NCBI GenBank assembly: GCA_945893145.1
Contig: CAMDDZ010000060.1
Span: 1-33,702, forward strand
From: Rhodoplanes serenus
Lineage (GTDB): Bacteria > Pseudomonadota > Alphaproteobacteria > Rhizobiales > Xanthobacteraceae
Reading direction: 5' to 3'
DNA: 33,702 nt
In this document: in pieces, positions 1 to 7,356 of the stretch
Numbering within the stretch: the stretch's first letter is position 1
Layout: each line of letters opens with the position of its first letter
The notes under the pieces: generated by a model
The model's database searches: none
What the model saw: the letters and a program-made list of their open reading frames with translations, nothing else
What the model was told of the DNA's origin: nothing
Position numbers and translations under genes: made by a program

Positions 1-915
1 GGCATCGGGCGTATTGCCGACGATTTCGAAGCCCAGTGGATGCAGTGGCTTCATGACTTCTTCGGACTTAAGCGCTTCTTTGGCGGCGTGCGACAATTTT
101 TCGACGATTTGGCCCGACGTGCCGGCGGGCGCCAGCAGACCAAACCACAAGCCGGCTTCGAAGCCCGGCACGCCGGACTCAGAGATTGTGGGAATCTCCG
201 GAGCGATGGTGAGGCGTTTGGCATCGGTGGAGGCCAATGCGACGATCGCCTTGCTCTGGACGTGCGGCAGGAGCGTCGAAGCCGGTGCAATGACGGCCTG
301 GATGCGTCCGCTGATTAGGTCATTGGTGGCTTGGGGGCTGCCGGGATAGGGCACGTGCAGAACTCTGATGCCGGCCTTTGATTTGAACAACTCGACCGTC
401 AGGTGACCGGCGCTTCCGTTGCCGCCGGCAGTTCCGACCGTAATCGAATCGGGCTTCGCCTTGGCAAGCGCAATGAATTCCTTGACCGTATTCACGCCCA
501 GCGAAGGGTGCGCGACGAGCAGTTGTGGTCCGGTGGTGAGCAGCGCGACCGGAGCGAAATCCTTGACGAAATCGAAGGTGAGATTGGAATACATCGCCGC
601 ATTGATCGTATTCGCGATCGATCCGAGCAACAGCGTGTAGCCATCCTTGTCGGCGCGAGCGGCCGTTGCGGCACCGAGGCTCGATCCGGCCCCGGGCCTG
701 TTCTCGACAATGAATTGCTGACCCAGGATTTTGCCCATGCCAGCGCTGACGACGCGCGCCGTGACATCGGCGCTGGTGCCTGGCGGATAGCCGACGATGA
801 TGCGCACTGGCCGCGTTGGATAGTCTTGCGCTTGAGCCACTGCGGCCACTTGGCCCATAGCCGAAGCCGCGACGAAAGCAATCGTTGCAAGCGCAATTTG
901 GACGCAAGTTTTCAT
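1..915 (-). CDS. Bug/TctC-family tripartite tricarboxylate transporter solute-binding protein (partial, C-terminus cut by window edge)
   Basis: This is a periplasmic binding protein of the Bug (TctC) family, which binds small carboxylates or related compounds for tripartite tricarboxylate transporters. The frame is open from an ATG at 915 down to base 1 (305 codons), so the last residues are outside the window. It begins with a signal peptide (MKTCVQ, hydrophobic run, then AVAQA) followed by the family's start DYPTRPVRIIVGYPPG. The ligand-loop motif ENRPGAGSSLG and the later HVPYPG and PGFEAGLW stretches are also present. No TctA or TctB membrane subunits are next to it, as is usual for this expanded family. 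The ligand cannot be predicted. If the integrated element extends leftward from its attachment site, this gene may be cargo of it. Confidence 0.93.
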   Translation of the reverse strand, partial: MKTCVQIALATIAFVAASAMGQVAAVAQAQDYPTRPVRIIVGYPPGTSADVTARVVSAGMGKILGQQFIVENRPGAGSSLGAATAARADKDGYTLLLGSIANTINAAMYSNLTFDFVKDFAPVALLTTGPQLLVAHPSLGVNTVKEFIALAKAKPDSITVGTAGGNGSAGHLTVELFKSKAGIRVLHVPYPGSPQATNDLISGRIQAVIAPASTLLPHVQSKAIVALASTDAKRLTIAPEIPTISESGVPGFEAGLWFGLLAPAGTSGQIVEKLSHAAKEALKSEEVMKPLHPLGFEIVGNTPDA

Positions 916-1544
916 TCCGATCTCCACCTGATACGCGATCCAACCATGTTTAAGGGGACACTGCCAGCGACGGAGCCGGTGTATGGTGCTATTATGGTTG
1001 TGCGTCCTCTTTTCACGTACGGTGATTGTAAGGAGCTCCCGCGTTTCCGACCACCCTTGCGGCGGCGAGTTTCAGTTCCAATGGGACACACTGGCGATGT
1101 GAAGCGGCTTCTGGCACATAGCGGACAATCGCTGCGACGCATCATTTCTGTCGCTATCAGGGGACAGCGGACATGGCAGGACCTGCAGGTTGCCCGGCCC
1201 AGTCGCGATTGACATGCGGCAACCAAAGGTCGGCACCCTCAAAAAGGGCTTGCACCGGCCCAGGCTCAGCGCAATTATTCCTAATCTCTCGGCCGCCGGC
1301 TCTCATCCTGATTGCCGCGCCGTTCTCATCCAGATTGTCGCGCCATACTAACGATTAGCCGGGTCACTCCGCTCGGCTGAGTGCCGGCGCGTGGTGGTGT
1401 ACTTCCAGGCAGCACCACCACGCTGCCGCGCTCGCTGCGCCTGACCCCATACCCCCTACAAATCTCTAGGGCTTTATGGAGGTGTGAACGGCCCAAGCCC
1501 GACTTTTCACGGGCGATTACCCGAATCAAACGAGATTTTTGAGC
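916..1544. other. 629-bp gap without a convincing gene
   Basis: No reading frame here looks like a protein on either strand. Open frames that cross it are antisense to, or run out of, the neighbouring binding-protein gene. The stretch holds the promoter side of that gene and one clear inverted repeat, listed separately at 1389-1423. It probably belongs to the degraded element that carries the terminase fragment. Confidence 0.6.
1389..1423. repeat. 11-bp perfect inverted repeat
   Basis: GCGTGGTGGTG (1389-1399) pairs with CACCACCACGC (1413-1423) across a 13-base loop. There is no following T-run, so it does not look like an ordinary intrinsic terminator. It lies upstream of the terminase remnant and could be an operator, the stem of an RNA, or a leftover of the mobile element. 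Confidence 0.5.
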
Positions 1545-1856
1545 ATGAAGATGATTGCAGCGCCAAAGCATCTACGCACGTCCACGAGGAAGTGGTTTGC
1601 AAGCGTTGTTGAGGCTTTTGAACTCGATGAACACCACATAAAGCTGCTTACGAAGGCTTGCGAGGCCCATGACCGCGGCGAACAGGCCCGCGAAGCACTG
1701 GCGAAGGAAGGGCTCACATACCCAACACGCACATTGCCGGGCAACATTCGGAGTGCAAAAAGGCTCTTACCCTTACCTTGTGGCCATCCACAACGGTTTC
1801 GGTGGGTAAAGGTAATAGGGCCAACCGGCTTGCTCGCTTCAACCGAACGTGCATGA
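1545..1856 (+). pseudogene. Truncated P27-family phage terminase small subunit
   Basis: The first 58 or so residues resemble P27-family terminase small subunits, which recognise phage DNA for packaging. The family-like segments are APKHLRTSTRKWFASVV, then FELDEHHIKLLTKACEAHDR, then a helix ending EALAKEGLTY. After that the frame continues (PTRTLPGNIRSAK...) to a TGA at 1854-1856 without the expected region that in relatives holds a PRPxPEVAxERD-type motif and the closing helix. I infer a deletion or recombination near base 1722 rather than a working gene. The ATG at 1545 is preferred to an in-frame TTG at 1539 because the protein-like sequence begins there. It is the best evidence that the element ending at the tRNA fragment was phage-derived. 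Confidence 0.65.
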
Positions 1857-2051
1857 ATTGCGTTGGGTGTGGAAACCCTCTTTGAGTCCGGCTTTGAAAA
1901 GTACGCAGCAAACGGCATCCTGGCCTTTGGCCGGGGGCGGTGTGCCATGTCCAAGCCGTAAGGCTAAAAGCCACCGACCAGTCTCAATCTGGTTTCCACC
2001 CCCCGGCTGCCGATCCCGGCAGTTGTCACTCGTAACAACGGGGCTGCCATC
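1857..2051 (+). pseudogene. Possible remnant of a small zinc-ribbon phage protein
   Basis: Across a frame change near 1887 two protein-like pieces can be read. One frame ends NRTCMNCVGCGNPL with a CxxCxxC cluster and then stops. Another frame continues FESGFEKYAANGILAFGRG, then a Cys, and stops at about 1957. Together they could be the broken remains of a small cysteine-containing phage protein. The reading is by eye and weak; no intact gene is present here. Confidence 0.25.
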
Positions 2052-2219
2052 ATGGCGCGCTTGGGGGATAGAGAGTTTTTGAACGTGGTTTCAGAGTACG
2101 CGGGAATTTTACGGCGGTTCGATGTTGACGCCGGCACGGAAGACAACGGGCCGGACGACTTAGCGCAATACGAACGTATGCGCGTTCTGGAAAGCCAGAT
2201 TGCCGAACAGCTTGCGTGA
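2052..2219 (+). CDS. Hypothetical 55-residue protein
   Basis: This short frame begins at the ATG at 2052 (MARLGDREFLNVVSEYAG) and ends at the TGA at 2217-2219. The sequence is acidic and helix-like, ending RMRVLESQIAEQLA, and reads as real protein rather than antisense noise. The open frame continues upstream without a stop to 1968, so a longer product is possible if another start is used. I do not recognise a family. Its position between the terminase fragment and the integrase suggests a small gene of the integrated element. Confidence 0.4.
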   Translation: MARLGDREFLNVVSEYAGILRRFDVDAGTEDNGPDDLAQYERMRVLESQIAEQLA

Positions 2220-2245
2220 GACTGTTCGCAAGGTCCGTTTCTCAT

Positions 2246-2263
2246 GTGCTTCATGTGAAGCAC
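2246..2263. repeat. Short hairpin, 7-bp stem
   Basis: GTGCTTC (2246-2252) and GAAGCAC (2257-2263) form a perfect stem with a 4-base loop. It lies just after the 55-residue frame and before a second, stronger hairpin at 2271-2296. There is no T-run. Confidence 0.45.
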
Positions 2264-2270
2264 GTTGCAT

Positions 2271-2296
2271 CCCGGCGGCCTCGTAAGGCCGCTGGG
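2271..2296 (+). terminator. Strong hairpin upstream of the integrase
   Basis: An 11-position stem (arms 2271-2281 and 2286-2296, core GCGGCCT/AGGCCGC, one G-T pair) closes a CGTA loop. It sits between the 55-residue frame and the integrase start. It could end transcription from the element side or act in the leader of the integrase mRNA. The lack of a T-run makes the terminator call tentative. Confidence 0.4.
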
Positions 2297-2329
2297 TCTA
2301 CATCAATTTCGGCTCAACGAGGATAGTTC

Positions 2330-3505
2330 ATGTCTTCACGCAAACGAAGTTACACAAAGCGAACATGGACAACATCGAAGGGGATCGAGCGCACCGCTTT
2401 TGTTGTCGATTTCGTTGACGCAAGCGGCAAGCGTTGCCGTCGACAGTTTGATTCCAAACGTGAGGCAGATACGTTCCGTGTCGGTACAGAGGGGCAGCTA
2501 CGCGCCGGTACCTTCCGTGGTGATGCCGCGAAAATCACAGCGAAGGAAGCTACCGAACTGTATTTGGAATATTGCGAGGGCCGGCACCAGCGCTGCGAGC
2601 GCATGACACGGCACAATCTAAATGTGTACCGTGGCATTGCCCGCAAGCATGTTCTTCACCCAGAGCATGGTATCGGCGGAATTACGCTAGCCCAGCTTAG
2701 CGCGTCACAAATTACAAAATTCAAAGATCGCCTTCGAACGGCAGGCGTATCCGTTTCTATCACCCGCAAGTCAGTCGCGTTCGTGAAGCGGACGCTGGAT
2801 CACGCCATAAGCCAAGACTTCGTAGCGACGAACGCGGCAGTCGGCGTGAAGGTCATTGGTCGGCGCGACGAAGCCACCAAGAAAGTTACGCCGCCTACCA
2901 AGGAACACGTAAAGGCGCTTCTGGGCGCGGCGGACTCCGACTTGCGGACGAAAATGCTTGTCGCGGCGGCAACCGGAGTGCGGGCCGGTGAACTATGGGC
3001 GCTACGTTGGCGCCATATCGACTTCGGGGCTTGCGAAGTCACCGTGGAAACGAGGGTGGACGCCTACGGCGATGAAGACACCACCAAGACGGCGGCTGGC
3101 GTGCGGGTCGTGCCGCTTGGAACGGCCACAGTCCAAACACTGAGGGAATGGCGGGTAAAGTCGAAATTCAAGAAGGCGGACGACTTGGTATTTCCGAACA
3201 CCCAAGGCGGCTACACCAGCCATCACAACTTCCTCAGGCGCCGCTACAACGCGCTATTCGGCTCTATGGCTACCAAGTGCCAGGAAGACGATTCCAAAGC
3301 ACCAGCGCCCCCTAAAACCAATTGGCACGCCTTTCGGCACTACGCCATATCAACTTGGATTGAAGCCGGTTTGAAGCCCAAGACGGTCCAAACGTTTGCC
3401 GGCCATTCTTCCCTGTCCGTGACTATGGACCGGTACGGCCACCTATTCCCGTCAGATGACCACAAGACGGCGATGGATAGCATTGCCGACGCGCTTGGCG
3501 CATGA
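2330..3505 (+). CDS. int: Tyrosine site-specific integrase (phage/genomic-island type)
   Basis: This 391-residue tyrosine recombinase would integrate or excise the element ending at the adjacent tRNA fragment. The catalytic set is complete: Arg218 in ATGVRAGEL, Lys near 253, His333 and Arg336 in HAFRH, His359 in FAGHSS, and the nucleophile Tyr369 in MDRYGHLFP. The N-terminal part (about 1-65) is a basic arm-binding region and about 70-165 is the core-binding SAM-like domain. The start at 2330 is supported by GAGGA about eight bases upstream. The gene is the last one before the attachment site, with about 60 bp between its stop and the tRNA core, as is usual for integrases. It looks intact although nearby phage genes are decayed. 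Confidence 0.93.
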   Translation: MSSRKRSYTKRTWTTSKGIERTAFVVDFVDASGKRCRRQFDSKREADTFRVGTEGQLRAGTFRGDAAKITAKEATELYLEYCEGRHQRCERMTRHNLNVYRGIARKHVLHPEHGIGGITLAQLSASQITKFKDRLRTAGVSVSITRKSVAFVKRTLDHAISQDFVATNAAVGVKVIGRRDEATKKVTPPTKEHVKALLGAADSDLRTKMLVAAATGVRAGELWALRWRHIDFGACEVTVETRVDAYGDEDTTKTAAGVRVVPLGTATVQTLREWRVKSKFKKADDLVFPNTQGGYTSHHNFLRRRYNALFGSMATKCQEDDSKAPAPPKTNWHAFRHYAISTWIEAGLKPKTVQTFAGHSSLSVTMDRYGHLFPSDDHKTAMDSIADALGA

Positions 3506-3567
3506 ATGGCACACGGCGAGCCTAAGTCCGTTGAATACAAACGACTAATGCGGCCGATACCCTCGCA

Positions 3568-3612
3568 CTTCTAAGCTGAGGGTCGCTGGTTCGAATCCAG
3601 CCGGGGTCGCCA
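3568..3612 (+). other. Attachment site: 3' fragment of tRNA-Arg(TCT)
   Basis: These 45 bases are the 3' part of a tRNA. They contain the anticodon loop CTTCTAA with anticodon TCT, the 3' anticodon stem GCTGA, a variable loop, the T arm (stems GCTGG and CCAGC around TTCGAAT), the acceptor strand CGGGGTC and GCCA. The matching 5' half (acceptor GACCCCG, D arm, TCAGC) is absent upstream, so this is not a working tRNA gene. It is the direct-repeat copy left when an element integrates into a tRNA gene and rebuilds it at the far end. Given the orientation, the element lies to the left and the intact tRNA-Arg should be left of this window. I saw no second copy within the window. Confidence 0.85.
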
Positions 3613-3714
3613 ACTGTATTTCCGGGTAACGACGGGGCGCCGTCCACTCTTCTTGTGCCGCCAGCGTCGTCGTTTCGGCAATTCACACCGAGGGAAGATC
3701 GGCCGACATCATCT

Positions 3715-4758
3715 TCATGGCACCTTATTCAGCGCACCCAAAGCGTCGACCAAATTGAATGACTCGCCAGTATGCTTGACACTATCCAACTGTTCATCGA
3801 GATCGAATTTCTGAATTGCGCCTGTTCGTAGCCACCTCTCCAATTGTTCGCATGTCGGCATGTTTCCCTGCGGGTTGCCTGGCGTTTGCGTGATTTTCCG
3901 ATACTTTTCCTGAAGCAGCGCAATTACGCCTGCAACAAAGGGGGCAGCGATACTTGTTCCGTCACGGGGGGCCATGGCGAAGTCGCTAGATCGTGCTGCT
4001 GATACAATCGGAGCACCGGGTGCGAACAAGCGGGTGAAGCAGCTTCCATTTGTCTCTGGAAAGCGCTGAGAGAAAGGTGCGATCCGCCCCGCGCGAGACT
4101 GGAACACCTTTGCATTGCAATACTCGTCGTAGATTTTGTCGATTATCGTATGGTCGTGAAACACTGCACCAACGCTGATGCACTCGGGCATGATGGCCGG
4201 GAAGCCCATGCCCGGTGCTGAGGGCTGGGAGCAGGAATACAGATTACCCGCAGCCACGACGGTCGGGATTCCAGCGGCGCGAAGTTCGACGATCTTGTCG
4301 CTAATCTTTTTCTTATCCAAGTTCCCTGGCGCATTGAGGTCCGGCACGACTGTATAATTGCCGTCGTCGCTGAATGCCAAACAGACAACGTCGGCACGAA
4401 AGTTGTCCGCATCGTCCTTTAACCAAGACAATGCTTTCAGAACTAAGCTTGGATCGGCATCCGGCGTGTCGTGTGTAATCTTGAGCGGGAGAATATTGGC
4501 GCCAGGTGCGATTATGGGCCCAGAATCTTTGCGTCCAGCGATAGCGGCCGACACTGCCGTTCCATGGCCCGTCGCATCGCTGACGTCGGTATCTTGTCCA
4601 ACGGCTGTGAAGTTCTTGCCGGGTAACACGCGGCTGCCGTGGTTCGACTGGAAGGCCTCATGGGTCCCGCGGCAGCCGGAATCCAAGACCGCGACGATGA
4701 TACCAGTGCCGTCGACATGGTGTGCGTTTCGAGCTTGCTCGGCGTTAATGAAGTTCAT
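3715..4758 (-). CDS. Subtilisin-like (S8) serine protease, last gene of the protease/lipoprotein operon
   Basis: This is a peptidase S8 catalytic domain of 347 residues. The catalytic residues are Asp26 (VLDSG), His65 (GHGTAV), the oxyanion Asn172 (VAAGN) and Ser269 (GTSIAAPF). It has no signal peptide and no propeptide: the catalytic Asp is only 26 residues from the start. The ATG at 4758 has AAGGA nine bases upstream; a TTG at 4767 is an alternative. The frame is the same as that of the upstream trypsin-like gene. Only that gene's TGA (4798-4800) and 13 sense codons separate it from this ATG, and those codons (...LGDQGLWQ) already look like the start of a subtilase. It may therefore be the second half of an ancestral two-protease polypeptide, or be made separately. 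Without fusion its export route is unclear. Confidence 0.9.
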   Translation of the reverse strand: MNFINAEQARNAHHVDGTGIIVAVLDSGCRGTHEAFQSNHGSRVLPGKNFTAVGQDTDVSDATGHGTAVSAAIAGRKDSGPIIAPGANILPLKITHDTPDADPSLVLKALSWLKDDADNFRADVVCLAFSDDGNYTVVPDLNAPGNLDKKKISDKIVELRAAGIPTVVAAGNLYSCSQPSAPGMGFPAIMPECISVGAVFHDHTIIDKIYDEYCNAKVFQSRAGRIAPFSQRFPETNGSCFTRLFAPGAPIVSAARSSDFAMAPRDGTSIAAPFVAGVIALLQEKYRKITQTPGNPQGNMPTCEQLERWLRTGAIQKFDLDEQLDSVKHTGESFNLVDALGALNKVP

Positions 4759-4797
4759 CTGCCACAATCCTTGGTCACCGAGGGTCCGTCGGCTTCC

Positions 4798-5997
4798 TCA
4801 CTTAGGCTGCAGTTCGACCGTCGAACGCGTGCGGATGCCGTGCGAGCGCAGCCACTCGATCACGTCGGGATGGCCGACCATTGTGTAAATACCGCCGCCG
4901 CCGCAGCTCATGCCGGCAATGTGACGCACGCCGGAAAGCGCGCGCGACGTGATGCCGACCAGGAATCGCTCCAGCGGAGCACCCTTCGCGACGGGCGGCG
5001 CGACCCAGAAAATCGGCGCACCGCTGTCGCCCCCACATGAGTCAACCGGATTGGCGCCAACGCTGGCGCTGGGATCGGCGAGAACGAACTCCCGGAAGCT
5101 GGCGCACGCGGAGGCCGCGAACGCGCCGGTGCCACAGAAGAACGACGTGATCGGGATGACCGCACCGACGGCGTTGTAGGCAAGCACCCCTTTTTCCGTT
5201 CTGCCAAAACCCACACCCGTCAACCGCATTGTGCCGCGGTCGCGGTAAACCTCGTGCATTGTCGCAACGAGAGCATAATCACTGCCTGCCTTTTCCCTCC
5301 ATTGTCCGAAAAATTCCGGTTCCCATGGCTGATTCTCCGAAGCCAGATTTATCCGGCTAGCGTCTATGAATCTTAGGATCGCCAAATCGCGTCCAATCTG
5401 GGTTTCAGGCTGATAGCATGAATATCCACCATAGCGGTCGGGTTCCGCGCCTAACACGAAATCCTGCTTCGTCTTCTTGTGGTTGTCGCCTGACTCGCCC
5501 AAATAAATATCGTAGCTGTCGATTCTGCCGCAGCTGCAATGTGCGGCAGTTAGGACAACAAAATTCTTATCGGACAATCTGATCCCGGAGCACGTCTGTT
5601 TCGCTGAGCTCACACGCTCGTCAACGAACTCTATCTTTACGATCTCTGGGAATCCTGTGACCATTCTTCCGTTGGCAAATCGGGCATGTAACGTGCCGGA
5701 CGGCGAAGGCTCCGTGCTCCGGAGCGCAGCGGCCACGCTGATGGCCGCGTCCATCTGCTTTCTCACATCTTCGGATGAAGGCAGATCGCGCAGCAGCCCC
5801 AGTTGAGCCGCGCGCATAGCGTTGTTCATGATCGTTATGGCGTCACCGGTTTGGGCAGCAAGAGCGGCTTCTATCGGTATCCGGGCGTTTCCACGGGCAC
5901 CCGCCTCCAGAACGGCTTTGCGGCCGGCTTGGCCAAACGCGTTGGCGCTCACCGCCAGGAGCGCCGACATAATTAGGACAACACGTGCGGCTTGCAT
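4798..5997 (-). CDS. Secreted trypsin-like (S1) serine protease
   Basis: This 399-residue protein has an N-terminal signal peptide (MQAARVVLIMSALLAVSANAFG). A helical, alanine-rich stretch follows at about 25-100, then an S1 protease domain. The catalytic triad is His153 (LTAAHC), Asp204 (GRDLAIL) and Ser325 (CGGDSGAP). Asp319 lies six residues before the serine, the place of trypsin Asp189, so cleavage after Arg or Lys is likely. Several cysteines suggest disulfides and a periplasmic or extracellular location. The start is 15 bp after the stop of the second lipoprotein gene. The TGA stop is in frame with the downstream subtilase. The long helical N-terminal region could be a propeptide or a partner-binding segment; this is inference. 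Confidence 0.92.
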   Translation of the reverse strand: MQAARVVLIMSALLAVSANAFGQAGRKAVLEAGARGNARIPIEAALAAQTGDAITIMNNAMRAAQLGLLRDLPSSEDVRKQMDAAISVAAALRSTEPSPSGTLHARFANGRMVTGFPEIVKIEFVDERVSSAKQTCSGIRLSDKNFVVLTAAHCSCGRIDSYDIYLGESGDNHKKTKQDFVLGAEPDRYGGYSCYQPETQIGRDLAILRFIDASRINLASENQPWEPEFFGQWREKAGSDYALVATMHEVYRDRGTMRLTGVGFGRTEKGVLAYNAVGAVIPITSFFCGTGAFAASACASFREFVLADPSASVGANPVDSCGGDSGAPIFWVAPPVAKGAPLERFLVGITSRALSGVRHIAGMSCGGGGIYTMVGHPDVIEWLRSHGIRTRSTVELQPK

Positions 5998-6012
5998 CGC
6001 AGAACTCTCAGC

Positions 6013-7356
6013 CTATGGCCCCTGGATAGTCTGGTTCCTGCAAAACTGCGCCGGATCTTTGTGTCGCTGCACCGCCGGATTGCGCAAGCATTCGAAAAGG
6101 CGTGCGGACGCGGTGTTTGCGATAGTGTTTGGCACGCGCGTATCGGCCCTGAGAACGCTGCTTCGCGGCACGATCAGGTCCTGACGCACCGCCGCGGCCG
6201 CATCGACGTCGGTGCCATACTGGCGAAGAGCGTCGATAAGCTCCGCGTTCGCGCGGATCAATGCCTCGGTATTCTGGGCGCGGTTGCTGAAAATATCGAA
6301 CGTGCGCTGCGGGATCTGGACGATGGTCTGGGCGACCGCGACGGCCAGGTGAGACACGGCCAGCAGCTCGCTCGGTTTGTCGACGGATATGCTCTTGATC
6401 ATTCCGTTGGTGAACACGACATCGGTCTTCGCCGTGACGAAGGTGGCGCGCTTGACTTCGAGCACGAAAGCAGGCGCCGCGTTCGGCATATTGACGCGCT
6501 CCGAGGCTGCCGGCATCCAGGGAGACTGGCGGGAGCCGGGGTCCTTTTGGCGCAGCACGACGAGCGAGTGCGACAAATCCGGGCGGTACAAGATACCACG
6601 CGACTGCCATTCCTTCGACACCGGCTTGGGATCGAAAATCCGCAGCCCGCTGCGCAGATACGGCTCCGCCTTCCAGACCGGCGCTTGATTGCGGCTCGGC
6701 GGCTTACGTGCCTGCCGGGGTGTTTTCTGGTCGGCGAGTTCCTTGCATATCTGCAGCGACCAAGCGGGAACGAACGGATCGTTGGTAGGGTCAAGGAATA
6801 GACAATAGCCGAACTCCGCCAGCGCGATATTTACCTCGCGCGCCTCGCGCTCGACAAATGGGTCGAACTCGAATGACGCAATGACTGCGGTGCCCGCATC
6901 TACAATTTGATCCGCGTAAGCAGAACGCAGTGAATCTGCCTGTTGTGACGAGACCAGATCGGCAATGGCCTGAACGCTGGTCTGGACGATTTCCTTGCTC
7001 TTATCCTCTGCTTGGGTGTAAACGCGCTGCAAAAGCCCCATGGTGTCGCGCTGCACGCCAACACGGTCGATAGACGTTGGCGACAGCAGAAAGTCGAGGC
7101 AGTATGTCTCGTTGCGGTCAGCGACATATTTGGGGTCGCCCTGGTTCACCTGGATCGCGTAGCCTGCGGCAGCGCCCGTCCTGACTTGGACCATCACGAG
7201 GCGCCGAGGCAAGTGATAGGCGCCGGCATTGGAATGGCAGGTCGCGCCGATCTCCTCCAACCCAGTGGGGAGCCGTTGACTGTCCAGCATGTTCGACGAG
7301 CAGCCGGTCAGCAATGCGATGGCCAGGAGAGCGGCCGATGCGACTCGCGCACGCAT
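6013..7356 (-). CDS. Lipoprotein of unknown family, paralogue of the preceding gene
   Basis: This is a 447-residue predicted lipoprotein. The signal sequence ends LLTGC with the lipidated cysteine at 19. I recognise no named domain, but it aligns along most of its length with the product of 7356-8810. Shared landmarks are Cys40 and Cys86 (46 apart), a DPF motif at 165-167 followed by Cys184 and Cys204, GILYRP at 254-259 and FTNGMI at 315-320, all in the same order in the partner. The C-terminal part differs and has its own cysteines. The ATG at 7356 overlaps the previous stop by one base (TGATG) and has GAGAGG upstream, which favours it over a longer start at 7422. Translational coupling with the partner is likely. 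Confidence 0.85.
   Translation of the reverse strand: MRARVASAALLAIALLTGCSSNMLDSQRLPTGLEEIGATCHSNAGAYHLPRRLVMVQVRTGAAAGYAIQVNQGDPKYVADRNETYCLDFLLSPTSIDRVGVQRDTMGLLQRVYTQAEDKSKEIVQTSVQAIADLVSSQQADSLRSAYADQIVDAGTAVIASFEFDPFVEREAREVNIALAEFGYCLFLDPTNDPFVPAWSLQICKELADQKTPRQARKPPSRNQAPVWKAEPYLRSGLRIFDPKPVSKEWQSRGILYRPDLSHSLVVLRQKDPGSRQSPWMPAASERVNMPNAAPAFVLEVKRATFVTAKTDVVFTNGMIKSISVDKPSELLAVSHLAVAVAQTIVQIPQRTFDIFSNRAQNTEALIRANAELIDALRQYGTDVDAAAAVRQDLIVPRSSVLRADTRVPNTIANTASARLFECLRNPAVQRHKDPAQFCRNQTIQGP

Noticed and set aside
320..1226. Several minus- and plus-strand open frames near the window start
   Set aside because: Only the frame starting at 915 gives a Bug-family protein; the others are low-complexity shadows of it or run into the gene-free stretch.
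3568..3612. Functional tRNA gene
   Set aside because: The 5' half of the cloverleaf is missing; only the part from the anticodon loop to CCA is present.
3631..3644. Hairpin GACGG/CCGTC as terminator of the protease operon
   Set aside because: The stem is only five base pairs and no T-run follows on the minus strand, so it is too weak to call.
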